Positions 7,063 through 15,974 are shown, counted from the stretch's first letter. The stretch: DNA of 24,269 nt from JBIOJM01 sp044450785 (GCA_044450785.1 JBIOJM010000134.1:1-24269), one strand, 5' to 3'. Notes: generated by a model from the letters alone, not told the origin. Translations and numbers: made by a program.

Positions 7063-7260
7063 CTACCCAAAACAAGTCTTGAGCTTGAGAAAGTGCTTCT
7101 CGAGGAGATGCCAGCTCAGCCAGGCGGCCACGAAGGTGGCGAACGAACCGATCAACACGTAAATCAGACGCCCCATTATCGTCGATCCCGACCAGGCAAC
7201 CAGACGTGTCATCAAGAACAATCGCTCCGAGGCCAGGAGGACGATCGAGTTGAAGACGTA
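7063..7260 (-). pseudogene. Remnant C-terminus of an OafA/YrhL-type membrane acyltransferase (acyltransferase 3 family)
   Basis: The frame ends with YVLIGSFATFVAAWLSWHLL and EKHFLKLK. This looks like the last membrane helix and the (S)y..iEkpflrlk ending of acyltransferase-3 proteins, which O-acetylate surface sugars. The preceding ~40 residues are partly hydrophobic; further upstream the frame (open to 7371) no longer looks like the family, and dtd starts divergently there. The catalytic N-terminal ~300 residues are absent, so this is a truncated relic. The boundary near 7260 is approximate. Confidence 0.55.
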
Positions 7261-7373
7261 GTCATGCGCCGCCCGTTCAAGGCGCGATCGAACGGGTCCG
7301 TGTACGAGCGGGCCAATTTCCGCGGTATCATATCCCGGAGCGTGGTGAGTCCAACTGGACGCGGAGCGCATGA

Positions 7374-7823
7374 ATGCGCGCAGTGCTGCAAAGAGTCAGC
7401 CGGGCGTCGGTCGAGGTCGATGGGACCTGCGTGGGCCGCATCGAACGGGGCTGGCTCGTCCTGCTCGGGGTCGCTCAAGGCGACGCCGAGCACGATGCCG
7501 GCTGGATGGCGGGCAAGGTCTTGAACCTTCGAGGGTTCGAGGACGACGCGGGCAAGATGAATTTGAGTGTCGTCGACATCCGGGGCGGAATTCTGATCGT
7601 CAGCCAGTTCACGCTCCTGGGCGACTGCCGCACCGGCCGACGGCCGAGCTTCACCGCAGCGGCCGATCCCTCCCTCGCCGAGCGGCTCTATCTCGACTGC
7701 TCGGTGATATTGGCCGCATCGGGTTTGCACGTCGCCACCGGGGTCTTCCGCGCCATGATGAAGGTCGAGCTGGTCAACGACGGGCCGGTCACATTTCTGC
7801 TGGATAGCCGCAAGCCGCTCTGA
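7374..7823 (+). CDS. dtd: D-aminoacyl-tRNA deacylase
   Basis: This 149-residue protein has the family's normal length and both active-site motifs: SQFTLLGD (canonical SQFTLYAD) and NDGPVTF near the end. It begins with the typical MRAVLQRVSRASVEV. The enzyme hydrolyses D-amino acids (and glycine mischarged on tRNA-Ala) from tRNA in the cytosol as a proofreading step. The start ATG has GGAG 7 bases upstream. It is followed by a long inverted repeat and then the sugar kinase on the same strand. Confidence 0.96.
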   Translation: MRAVLQRVSRASVEVDGTCVGRIERGWLVLLGVAQGDAEHDAGWMAGKVLNLRGFEDDAGKMNLSVVDIRGGILIVSQFTLLGDCRTGRRPSFTAAADPSLAERLYLDCSVILAASGLHVATGVFRAMMKVELVNDGPVTFLLDSRKPL

Positions 7824-7861
7824 GCGCTCAGTGGCCAGTGGCCCCTATGGGGCAGATCCAG

Positions 7862-7945
7862 CATACTCACCCGAAGCGTAAGCGAGGGGTCTTTGATTAT
7901 CCTGAACGGATTGAAGACACCTCGCTTACGCTTCGGGTTAGTATG
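7862..7945. repeat. Long inverted repeat (MITE-like or terminator-like) between dtd and the sugar kinase
   Basis: Arms 7862-7887 and 7920-7945 are reverse complements at 25 of 26 positions, around a ~32-base centre in which GTCTTTGAT and ATTGAAGAC can extend the stem. The core (CCCGAAGCGTAAGCGAGG) resembles a palindrome I recall as abundant in planctomycete genomes. It is not followed by a T-run on either strand, so a mobile or REP-like element is more likely than a classical terminator, though it should still fold in RNA. Confidence 0.8.
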
Positions 7946-7965
7946 GGACAGAGAGGGCCTCTTCC

Positions 7966-9492
7966 ATGACAACCACCGCGGGCCGGCCACCTCTTCTCCT
8001 GGGTCTGGACGTCGGGACTCAGAGCCTTCGGGCGGCGCTGGTGGACCTGCAGGGACGAACCGCCGCGTTCGGGGTCGCGCCGATCGAGACGACCTACCCC
8101 CAGCCGACGTGGGCCGAGCAGCAGCCGCTCGAGTGGTGGACGGCCGCCGCCCTGGCGGTGGGGCGGGCGCTGGCCCAGGGGAGCATTGCCCCCGAGCAAG
8201 TGATCGCCGTCGGCCTCGACTGCACGGCCTGTACCGTCGTGGCCTGTGAATCCGATGGCCGGCCGCTGCACCCCGCCTTGCTCTGGATGGATCAGCGCGC
8301 CTTTCGCGAGGCCAGCGAGATCAGCAATACCGGCGATCCGATCCTGCGTTACGTCTCCGGCCGGGTCTCTCCCGAGTGGATGCTCCCCAAGGCGCTCTGG
8401 CTGAAGCGGAACGAGCCCGAGGTCTACGCGCGTGCCGACCGAGTCGTCGAGTGCACCGACTGGATGATGTTTCGACTGACCGGCGAGTGGACGCTGTCGC
8501 TGAACCATGTCGCCGTCAAATGGAACTACGCGCGGCCGGACGGCGGCTGGCCGGTCGGTCTGCTGGACGCGGTCGGTCTGACCGACCTGCTGGAGAAATG
8601 GCCCGCGCGGATCGTTCCGCTGGGCCAAGGTGACGCGCGCTTGAGCGCGCAGGCAGCCGGCGAGCTGGGTCTGCGAGCGGGGATCCCGGTCGCCCAGGGT
8701 GGCATCGACGCCTACCTGGGAATGCTCGGCCTGGGGGCGACGCAGGACGGCGACGTGGCCGTCATCGTCGGCTCGAGCACCTGCCACCTCGCCCAGTCGC
8801 GCGATGGAATCTTCGGGTCGGGCGCGGCCGGCTGTTACCCCGACGCGACCGTCCCAGGACTCTACACCCTCGAAGCCGGCCAGACGGCCACGGGCTCGAT
8901 CCTCGACTGGTACCGCCGCCACTTCGCCGGCGATCAACAGCATGAGGCCGAGAAGAGAGGCGTTCACGTGTTCCACGTCCTGGACGAACAGGCCGCCGCC
9001 GTGCCGCCGGGCGCGGAGGGATTGGTGGTCCGCGATGACTGGCAAGGCAACCGCTCGCCCTACAAGAACCCACAAGCCCGGGGCGCGATCAGCGGTCTCT
9101 CGCTGGCGCATGGACCCGGTCACGTCTTCCGCGCGATCTATGAAGCGACCGCCTGCGGTACGCGGCACATCCTGGAGGACGCTTCGGCCCACGGGCTGAA
9201 GGTCGAGCGGATCTTCCTCGGAGGCGGGGGCGCCAGGTCGGCGGTGTGGCTCCAGATTCACGCGGACATCCTCAAGAAGCCGGTCCAGCTTGCTCGCGAG
9301 AGCGAGGCGTGTGCGCTCGGGTCGGCAATGGCCGCCGCCATCGCCGCCGGTGTGTACGGCGACTTCGACCAAGCCGCCCGCGCCATGGTCGCCATCGACA
9401 CGATCGTCGAGCCCGACCCCGCGAATGCCGGCGTTTACGACGATCTATTTGCGAAATACGTAGAACTCTATCGTCGGCTCAATCCATTCTAA
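7966..9492 (+). CDS. FGGY-family carbohydrate kinase, ribulokinase-like
   Basis: This 508-residue protein has the two actin-like domains of FGGY kinases. LLGLDVGTQSLRAAL (11-25) is the phosphate-1 motif, GLDCTACTVV (83-92) follows, QGGIDAYLGMLG holds the probable catalytic base Asp248, and GGGGARSAVW near residue 420 binds adenosine. GNRSPYKNPQARGAISGLSL is typical of the ribulokinase/YDR109c branch rather than xylulokinase or glycerol kinase. It would phosphorylate a pentulose or similar sugar with ATP; the substrate cannot be fixed from sequence. The ATG has GAGAGG 9 bases upstream. Its stop overlaps the stop of the convergent channel gene by a few bases. Confidence 0.88.
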   Translation: MTTTAGRPPLLLGLDVGTQSLRAALVDLQGRTAAFGVAPIETTYPQPTWAEQQPLEWWTAAALAVGRALAQGSIAPEQVIAVGLDCTACTVVACESDGRPLHPALLWMDQRAFREASEISNTGDPILRYVSGRVSPEWMLPKALWLKRNEPEVYARADRVVECTDWMMFRLTGEWTLSLNHVAVKWNYARPDGGWPVGLLDAVGLTDLLEKWPARIVPLGQGDARLSAQAAGELGLRAGIPVAQGGIDAYLGMLGLGATQDGDVAVIVGSSTCHLAQSRDGIFGSGAAGCYPDATVPGLYTLEAGQTATGSILDWYRRHFAGDQQHEAEKRGVHVFHVLDEQAAAVPPGAEGLVVRDDWQGNRSPYKNPQARGAISGLSLAHGPGHVFRAIYEATACGTRHILEDASAHGLKVERIFLGGGGARSAVWLQIHADILKKPVQLARESEACALGSAMAAAIAAGVYGDFDQAARAMVAIDTIVEPDPANAGVYDDLFAKYVELYRRLNPF

Positions 9493-10637
9493 TCTCGATG
9501 ATCGTCGCCCGGCTGCTCAGGAAGAGACAGACGACCGATGCCGCTCGTCCGCCGCATCCAGGCACTCGTCTGCCAGTTGTCCACCGGGGTTGTATCCGAG
9601 AGCACTGGCGGCAGGGCGAGCAGGAAGTGACGGGCCAGGGCGTTCAAGAACGGCTCGTACATTCCACGAAGCTCGGCCAGCTTCTGCTCCACGGCCTCCC
9701 CCTCGCGCAGCTCCATGCCGGAGGCTGCCAGCTCCGCCCGCAGGCGCCGTAACTGGTCCTGGGACAATCGGTCCGGGTCCGGCTCGATCGGCGGGACATA
9801 GTAGACCTGTGCCAGGTCCACGACGGTGTGCCGGGCCGTTGCGAAGGTCAACTCCGCCTGGAACGGGTCCACTCCCTTCGCCCCCGCGATCACCAGCGTC
9901 GCGGTGTCCAGGATCGCCGTCAGCGCTGCCAGCCAGGACTGGTTGTCGTGCTGCGACCGGTAGTAGGAGAGGACCGGGAAGGAGACGTGACTTTCGAGCA
10001 ATTCGGCAGCCCACCGCTCCCATTCCTCGAGAAAGCGATCGAGCACCGCGAAATTGTGGCGCCGGGCGAGCCGGACGAGCAACTGGGCGGCGGTCGGCGG
10101 CGAGCCCGCCCGCGCGTCGAGGAGCGAGATGGTCACCTCACGGTGAGAGAACGCCTGGTAGAGCACCGGCAAGTAACTGATGACGACGGCCAGGAAGGCG
10201 AACCCGATTCCCGTCTCGGCGACCGTCAGGACCCGTCCCAGCGGATCAACCGGCGTGATGTCACCGAAGCCGAGAGTGAAGAAGGTGACCCCACTGAAAT
10301 AGAGATAGACGGGAAAGAGGGCTCCTTCGCCCGGCGAGCGGAGCCGCGAGCCGAGCGACCATTGCAGTAGAGCAAAGCCGAAAATCAGGCCGACCGCCCA
10401 GGCGCCTGTGAGAACCAAGACGGACAGCGGACCAAAGAAACTCAGGAAGCTGTTCCGCCACTTGCCTGGGCGCATGCGCCGCGCCAGGGCAGCCCAGGGA
10501 GTCCACGAGTAGACGTAGAAGAGGCGCGCGAACCGGAACTGGTGGGTGATGCGCCGGGGCAGGAGCATCGCCTCGAAGGCGTCCACCAGCACCCAGGCAA
10601 TCAGGACCAGGCTGACTCCCGCGGCCAGGTAGGACAT
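9489..10637 (-). CDS. Ion-channel protein with a K+ channel pore (Ion_trans_2 type)
   Basis: The 382-residue protein has an N-terminal helix (about 3-25), a second (about 70-93), then a pore helix and filter, VTFFTLGFGDITP, then the inner helix VLTVAETGIGFAFLAVVISY. TLGFGD corresponds to the K+ selectivity filter TVGYGD, with Phe for Tyr as in some bacterial and eukaryotic K+ channels. The remaining ~210 residues are cytosolic and helical without a recognisable RCK domain. ATG 10637 has a close AGAGGAG site. It starts 19 bases after the kinase stop and is probably the last gene of the sigma-kinase operon. Confidence 0.87.
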   Translation of the reverse strand: MSYLAAGVSLVLIAWVLVDAFEAMLLPRRITHQFRFARLFYVYSWTPWAALARRMRPGKWRNSFLSFFGPLSVLVLTGAWAVGLIFGFALLQWSLGSRLRSPGEGALFPVYLYFSGVTFFTLGFGDITPVDPLGRVLTVAETGIGFAFLAVVISYLPVLYQAFSHREVTISLLDARAGSPPTAAQLLVRLARRHNFAVLDRFLEEWERWAAELLESHVSFPVLSYYRSQHDNQSWLAALTAILDTATLVIAGAKGVDPFQAELTFATARHTVVDLAQVYYVPPIEPDPDRLSQDQLRRLRAELAASGMELREGEAVEQKLAELRGMYEPFLNALARHFLLALPPVLSDTTPVDNWQTSAWMRRTSGIGRLSLPEQPGDDHRD

Positions 10638-10656
10638 CGACTCCTCTCGGATCAGC

Positions 10657-13600
10657 TCAATGCGCAGGCCCGGCCCGCCAGAGGGTGACGGCGCCGGTGT
10701 GATCGGCGGCGGCCAGAGTGGATCCGTCGGGGCTGAACGCCACGGCGTTGACGCGCGCCTTGCAGTCGGTCAAGCAGAGCAGCTCCTGGCCGGTGGCGGC
10801 ATCCCAGACTCGCACGGTCCGGTCCTCACCCGCCGACGCGAGCGTGCGCCCGTCGGGCGAGACGGCCAGGCCCCAGACCGCGTTGGCGTGGCCGGAAAGA
10901 GTCTGGACTTGCCGGCCCGAGGCGACGTCCCAGGTCTTGATCAACCCACCCCCATGGCCCGTGGTCAGATGCGATCCATCGGGCGAGAAAGTCAGGGTAG
11001 AGACCCTGGTATCGGTCGGGATCAATCGACTCTGGCCGGTGACGACGTCTGTCAGGGCAAACCCGTCGGAGGCGGCCCCGGAAGCGAGCGTACGTCCGTT
11101 CGGACTGAAGGCGAGGCAGTTGGCGTTGTCGGGTCGTTGGGAGATCGTGGCAGTCCGCCGGCCCTCGTTCGTGTCCCAGATCATGACTGTATCGTTGGCA
11201 TTGGAGGCGAGGGTGCGACTATCGGGGCTGAAAGCCACTGCACGGACGAATTTGGTGTGGCCCCGAAGGACGAAACGCTGACTCAAGGTCGCGATGTCCC
11301 ATACGATGATCGGGGTCGGGGTCTTGATATCGAAGCTGCCGCTGGCCAGGGTGCGCCCGTCCGGCGCGAAGGCGAGCGATGTCACGAGCGCGTGATGGCC
11401 GCGCAGCGTCGCCTTCTCGCGCCCCGTCGCCAGATCCCAGAGCCGGATGCAATGGTCGTCGCCCGCGGAGGCGAGGGTACGGCCGTCGGCCGCGAAAGCG
11501 ACCGACCACGCTTCCTTCGGGGCGTGCCCGCGGAGGATTTCGGGATTTCGGGGCGTGCGCAGATGCCAGAGTCGGACCTTGCCGTCGACCCCGCCGAAGG
11601 CCAGGGTCTGGCCATCGGGTGTGAAGGTCATCCCGCGCACATCGTTGAGCGGACCCAGGTCGAACGTCGAGCACTCACGACCGGTCGTCAGGTCCAGCAC
11701 CCGCAGCCGGTCCTCTTCTTCACGCCAGTGCGCGAGCCGGGTGCCGTCAAGGCTGAAGGCAACCGGTTCGAGAAACGCCTGGTGCACGACGATGTCCGAT
11801 TCGCGCCGATGCCCTGACGAGGTGGGGACCGAGAATCCGGCCAGCCGCTCGAGCCGTTCGTGCTCCGGCGGCGATAAGAGTCCTTCGGTCTTGTTGGGGG
11901 CGAACAAGACGATGGCCGTGCCCTGGGAGTGGAGGCGAGCGACCGCCAGACGCAGGCCGGACCGCATGCGGTACACGGCGAACGACCCATCTCCGGATCC
12001 GACCACGGCCAACGTCTGGTCTCGTGTCCAGGCGATTCCGCGTGGCGCCCGCTCGACGCAGGATCGTTTCAGCTCCGCGTGAGCTGCCGAGAGGCCGGGA
12101 CGTGGATCATCCATCATGTCGGCCAGCGCTTGCAGCCTTTTATCCGCGAGCTCGACCGCGGTTGCTCCGACGTCCTGCGGCGCACCCGGCGAGAAAACCC
12201 CCGTCGGACTCCGGATGTCCCAGCACAACAAGGGAAGACCGGGGTGGCCGGGATGACGGCGAACAGCCGCCAACCGCTGGCCGTCCGCTGTGAAGAGGAG
12301 CGAAAAGGCGACCTGCGAGTTCAGCACAGGAAGCCTCCCTCTGAGCCGGTCCGGCTGTACGTCCCAGAGCAAGATCTCTGCTTTATTCTTGGTCTCCGCG
12401 GCGAGTTCTCGACCGTCCGGGCTGAAGACGAGGTGATCAATCCAAGCGGGCGGCACCGATGCCAATCGCCGGGAGTTTCCCGACCGTATTTCCGACAACC
12501 AGATCTCCCCATGTTCGTCTCCGGAGGCGAGGGTCTGGCCATCGGCTGCCATGGCCAGGCACTTGATGATCCCGGCGTGGATGGGGAAGACCTCGAGACG
12601 GTCGCGGACCGAGCGCCTCAGGAAAGACCAAGCAAAGCCGCGATCCGCGCGCGCCCCAAGCTCGGACTCGGCGGCGTCGAGCAACCGGAGGGCCCTTTCG
12701 AAGTTCCTCGCCGAAACGGCCTGCTGCGCGCTCGAGATTTGGTGGCCCGCGAGCTCGCGCCTGACCAACCGCTCGCGGTCTTCGACGAGACTCCGCTGCT
12801 TGAGGGCGTCCTGAGCGTTGTCTTCGGCTCGCCTCGCCTGGAGGCGGAGCTGCTCGTTGACCCGACTGATCACCGAGTCATGCCAGAGTAGTCCCGCCAG
12901 GCCGGCGGCGACCGCGAGCGCCACGGCCGTCACGAGCGCGGCCTGAGCGGGGTGGCGCCGAGTCCAACGCCAGCCGCGTTCCCACACGGCGACCGGGCGA
13001 GCCAGGATCGGCCGGCCATCGAGGAACCGTTCCAGGTCCTCGGCCAGCGCCGCCGCGGCGGGATAGCGCTGGTCCGGGCGCTTGGCCAGGCACTTCAAGC
13101 AAATCGTCTGCAGGTCGCGCGGCAGACCGGGCCGAAGTTGTCGTGGTGGGACGGGCTCGTCGGCCACGACCCGGCGAAGCGTTTCGAGGTCGCTCTTTCC
13201 CGAAAACGGCGGCCGGCCCGCCAGCAGCTCGTAAAGGATCGCCCCCAGGCCGTAGACGTCGGTGGCCGGGCCGATCTCGGTGTGTCGAGCTTCGGCCTGC
13301 TCGGGGGCCATGTAGGGCGGAGAGCCGGCGGCGAATCGCGACCGGCTCTCCTCGGCCTCGATCTCGCGCAGCCTGGCCAGGCCGAAGTCGCAGATCCGGG
13401 GCGTCCACGACTCGACGCGGCCCCCTTCCCAGGCCCGCCGGCTCGGTTCTTCCCCCTCGCATTCGGGAGCGTGCAGCAAGACATTGGCCGGTTTGAGGTC
13501 GCGGTGCAGGATTCCGCGCTGGTGCGCATGCTCAATCGCGTGCGCCAGGGCCACGATGAGGCACGCGGCCCAGCGGGGCGCGGCCCCGCCTCGATTGTGC

Positions 13601-14088
13601 CTCAACCACTGCTCGAGGCTTGGCCCGGCGACGTACGCCGAGACGATGTAGCCGACCGGTCCGATCGCGCCGGCTTCGAGCAGGGGGACTAGATTCGGGT
13701 GATCCAGCCGAGACGCCGCCCGCGCCTCGCGCATGAACCGCCGCCAGCCTTCGCCTCCCGACAGGACCTCGACTCTCGGCACCTTGAGCGCCACCTTACG
13801 CCCCAGGAGCGGGTCTTCGGCCAGGTAAACCACGCCGAAGCCCCCGCGACCCAGCTCACCGAGGATCGAGAACCGTCCGAAGTGCCGGGGCATTCGCGCT
13901 TCGTGACGATCGTCTCGCGGCCAGATCTCATCGAGCAAGCGTAGGCTTTCCTCGATGTCGAGATCGGATACCGAGTCGACGGGTTCATCCGCATCCGTGC
14001 TGACGCCAGGTGAAGGCCGGGCACTGTTCTCGGTCAAGGTCTCGGCGAGCCCGGCTCCATCACGCGATAACTCCTCATCGGGAATCAT
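10657..14088 (-). CDS. Transmembrane Ser/Thr protein kinase with WD40 repeats
   Basis: Numbered from ATG 14088 the protein has 1143 residues. A Hanks-type kinase domain spans about 70-356: GELGRGGFGVVYLA, catalytic Lys102 in VALKVPR, HRDLKPANVLL with Asp197, DFGLA with Asp234, and MAPEQAE. All key residues are present, so it should be active. One membrane helix follows (about 382-402), then a helical linker and roughly 11 WD40-type repeats of the form AFSPDGRTLASG...VRLWD to the C-terminus. The WD40 part would be outside the cytoplasm and could sense or bind partners. The frame is open to TTG 14100, but ATG 14088 is more credible; it overlaps the end of the sigma gene by 14 bases, indicating co-translation. 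Confidence 0.95.
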   Translation of the reverse strand: MIPDEELSRDGAGLAETLTENSARPSPGVSTDADEPVDSVSDLDIEESLRLLDEIWPRDDRHEARMPRHFGRFSILGELGRGGFGVVYLAEDPLLGRKVALKVPRVEVLSGGEGWRRFMREARAASRLDHPNLVPLLEAGAIGPVGYIVSAYVAGPSLEQWLRHNRGGAAPRWAACLIVALAHAIEHAHQRGILHRDLKPANVLLHAPECEGEEPSRRAWEGGRVESWTPRICDFGLARLREIEAEESRSRFAAGSPPYMAPEQAEARHTEIGPATDVYGLGAILYELLAGRPPFSGKSDLETLRRVVADEPVPPRQLRPGLPRDLQTICLKCLAKRPDQRYPAAAALAEDLERFLDGRPILARPVAVWERGWRWTRRHPAQAALVTAVALAVAAGLAGLLWHDSVISRVNEQLRLQARRAEDNAQDALKQRSLVEDRERLVRRELAGHQISSAQQAVSARNFERALRLLDAAESELGARADRGFAWSFLRRSVRDRLEVFPIHAGIIKCLAMAADGQTLASGDEHGEIWLSEIRSGNSRRLASVPPAWIDHLVFSPDGRELAAETKNKAEILLWDVQPDRLRGRLPVLNSQVAFSLLFTADGQRLAAVRRHPGHPGLPLLCWDIRSPTGVFSPGAPQDVGATAVELADKRLQALADMMDDPRPGLSAAHAELKRSCVERAPRGIAWTRDQTLAVVGSGDGSFAVYRMRSGLRLAVARLHSQGTAIVLFAPNKTEGLLSPPEHERLERLAGFSVPTSSGHRRESDIVVHQAFLEPVAFSLDGTRLAHWREEEDRLRVLDLTTGRECSTFDLGPLNDVRGMTFTPDGQTLAFGGVDGKVRLWHLRTPRNPEILRGHAPKEAWSVAFAADGRTLASAGDDHCIRLWDLATGREKATLRGHHALVTSLAFAPDGRTLASGSFDIKTPTPIIVWDIATLSQRFVLRGHTKFVRAVAFSPDSRTLASNANDTVMIWDTNEGRRTATISQRPDNANCLAFSPNGRTLASGAASDGFALTDVVTGQSRLIPTDTRVSTLTFSPDGSHLTTGHGGGLIKTWDVASGRQVQTLSGHANAVWGLAVSPDGRTLASAGEDRTVRVWDAATGQELLCLTDCKARVNAVAFSPDGSTLAAADHTGAVTLWRAGPAH

Positions 14089-14707
14089 GGGCTGGACCAA
14101 GCTCCTTGCGTAAGCGGCCGAGGGCCCGCGTCCAGAGCTTGCGGGCCGCTTCCGCGCTGATCTCGTGGCGCTCTCCGATCTCCTCGAACGAGAGCTGCTC
14201 TCGATGATGCCAGATGACCACCTCGCGATAATGGTCCGGCAGCCGTTCCAGAACTTCGATCAAAGCCGCCTCGCGCTCGCGCCGCGCCAGGTTGTGGCTG
14301 GGAGTTTCGTCGTTCGCGGCGCAGTCGAGCCGCACTCCCTCGGGAATCGTCACCTCGCGCTGGACCAGCCGCTTGGCGGTCGCCCCGAACCGCCGGCGCT
14401 CCTTGGCCAGATTGCGCACCAGGATGCTCCGGAGCCAGTGCCGCCATTCGCTCGCCGTACGACCGCGAAAACCCTCGATGCCGCGCTGCGCCCGCAGGAA
14501 GGTCTCCTGGACCAGGTCTGAAGGGTTCCCCTTGGCCTTGAGCGCCGGCTCCAGTTGTTCGTTGGCCACGAGCAGCAAGTAATCCCGGACCGACGCGAGC
14601 GCTTGCCCCAGGGCCTCACGGTCGCCCCCCCGAGCCGCTTCAATCCAAGTTTCCAGCTCGATGGGTACCGGATCGTACTCCGAGACGTCTGGGATTCCCT
14701 TCACCAT
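14075..14707 (-). CDS. ECF-type sigma-70 family factor
   Basis: Numbered from ATG 14707 the protein has 210 residues. Region 2 contains SDLVQETFLRAQRGIEGFRG (about 63-82), and region 4 contains LPDHYREVVIWHHREQLSFE and EIGERHEISAEAARKLWTRA, the -35-binding helix-turn-helix. It lacks the usual acidic DAED ahead of LVQE; GNPSD (60-64) stands there instead. No anti-sigma gene is nearby; the kinase overlaps its 3' end. ATG 14707 has GAGGTG 5 bases upstream, whereas the longer reading to 14758 would place the start inside the promoter. Confidence 0.93.
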   Translation of the reverse strand: MVKGIPDVSEYDPVPIELETWIEAARGGDREALGQALASVRDYLLLVANEQLEPALKAKGNPSDLVQETFLRAQRGIEGFRGRTASEWRHWLRSILVRNLAKERRRFGATAKRLVQREVTIPEGVRLDCAANDETPSHNLARREREAALIEVLERLPDHYREVVIWHHREQLSFEEIGERHEISAEAARKLWTRALGRLRKELGPAHDSR

Positions 14708-14740
14708 GTACCACCTCGTGGTGAGTGTGCCGGAGGGCTG

Positions 14741-14769
14741 ATTATGAGAAGAGCTCATTACACTGTCAA
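14741..14769 (-). promoter_or_regulatory. Strong sigma-70-like promoter of the sigma factor-kinase-channel operon
   Basis: On the minus strand TTGACA (14769-14764) is followed by exactly 17 bases and CATAAT (14746-14741). Transcription would start near 14734, about 27 bases before the ATG at 14707. This is one of the best housekeeping-type promoters in the window, so the sigma factor may be made constitutively and controlled after synthesis. Confidence 0.65.
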
Positions 14770-14942
14770 TGATTTTGAGCGAAAGGGTTGACCGCGCACT
14801 CGCTGCACGGTGGGAATGTTGAGGCCATTCGGGAGATCTTCGAGTCCGGTTTCGTCTGGGAACGGATCTAGTGAGAAGGACTCTGAAGACTGAGATTCAA
14901 TTGATGCGACGTCGCCCGTTCAAGAAGGGAGTCGATGAGCCG

Positions 14943-15974
14943 ATGGCGCCACGAGTATTCTCGACGAAGACAACATGGATGGCCGTGATCGCCCTCGGGA
15001 TGATCACACTCGATTGCGGGACAGCACGGGGAGGAGGGATCACGGGAGTCGTGTCCTTCGGCGACAGTCTCTCCGACGTGGGCAACGACTACATCGCCAG
15101 CGGCGGGACCGAGCCTCCGTCGCCACCGTACTATCAGGGGCATTTCTCCAACGGCCCGATCTGGCTGGAGTATCTGGCCAAGGATCTCGGTGTTTCGGCG
15201 CCGACTCCGTACCTCGCCGGGGGTTCCGACTACGCCTTCGGCGGCGCGGAGACCGGGCCCGGCTATGCCAACTTCATGGGTTACCAGATCCCGAACATCG
15301 ACACGCAGATCGCAGCGTACTTCGCCGCCCATAATACGCCAAGCCCCACTCAACTCTTCACCATCTGGGGAGGAGCCAATGACGCGTTGTTCGGCAGTTC
15401 GCCCAATCCGCAGACCTCCGCGGCCAACATCGCTCAGGAGATCACCACGCTGGCCAACGCCGGGGCCAAGCAGTTCCTCATACCCAACTTGCCGCCGCTG
15501 AACCTGACCCCCTACGCCCTCAGCGGCGCCTTGACCACGGGCCAGGTGCAAGGCCTTGCTCAGTTCACTGTCGGGTTCAATTATTACTTGGGGCTCGAGT
15601 TACCCCAGCTCCAGCAAAGCCTGGGGGTCCAGATCCACGAGATGGATGTCAACTCGTTGTTCTATGCCGTGCTCGCGAACCCGGGCAAGTACGGCTTCAC
15701 CAATGTGACCGACGAGTTGCTTCTCGCCCCGACGAACGTGACGACGGGCTACCTCTTCTGGGACGAAGTCCACCCGACGACTCAGGCCGGCCAAACCCTC
15801 GGCAACCTGGCGTTCCAGTCCGTCCCCGAGCCCTCGTCGCTGATCATACTCGCCACCTCGATCAGCGGACTCGGTGCCTGGATCCGGTTTGGGCTTCAAT
15901 CTCGCGGTCGCGGCTCGCGCTCGAGCGGCCGCGCGGGGACACCGACCACGGTTTGTCCGCCGGCGACGTCGTGA
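14943..15974 (+). CDS. Secreted SGNH/GDSL hydrolase with PEP-CTERM sorting signal
   Basis: Numbered from ATG 14943 the protein has 343 residues. A signal peptide (about 1-30, hydrophobic core WMAVIALGMITL) precedes VVSFGDSLSDVGN with nucleophile Ser42, then HFSNGPIWLEYLA, the oxyanion-hole motif WGGANDAL, and the catalytic Asp-His pair in DEVHPTTQAG. It should be an esterase or lipase. The end reads VPEPSSLIILATSISGLGAW and then Arg, the PEP-CTERM tripartite signal processed by an exosortase. Unusually, 20-odd residues follow, encoded in the overlap with the convergent glmU-like gene. The frame is open upstream to GTG 14871, but AAGGGAG precedes 14943 and the signal peptide begins there. Confidence 0.88.
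   Translation: MAPRVFSTKTTWMAVIALGMITLDCGTARGGGITGVVSFGDSLSDVGNDYIASGGTEPPSPPYYQGHFSNGPIWLEYLAKDLGVSAPTPYLAGGSDYAFGGAETGPGYANFMGYQIPNIDTQIAAYFAAHNTPSPTQLFTIWGGANDALFGSSPNPQTSAANIAQEITTLANAGAKQFLIPNLPPLNLTPYALSGALTTGQVQGLAQFTVGFNYYLGLELPQLQQSLGVQIHEMDVNSLFYAVLANPGKYGFTNVTDELLLAPTNVTTGYLFWDEVHPTTQAGQTLGNLAFQSVPEPSSLIILATSISGLGAWIRFGLQSRGRGSRSSGRAGTPTTVCPPATS

Noticed and set aside
7261..7371. N-terminal part of the acyltransferase-like frame up to ATG 7371
   Set aside because: The sequence is not hydrophobic or family-like and runs into the dtd start region, so only the C-terminal remnant is reported.
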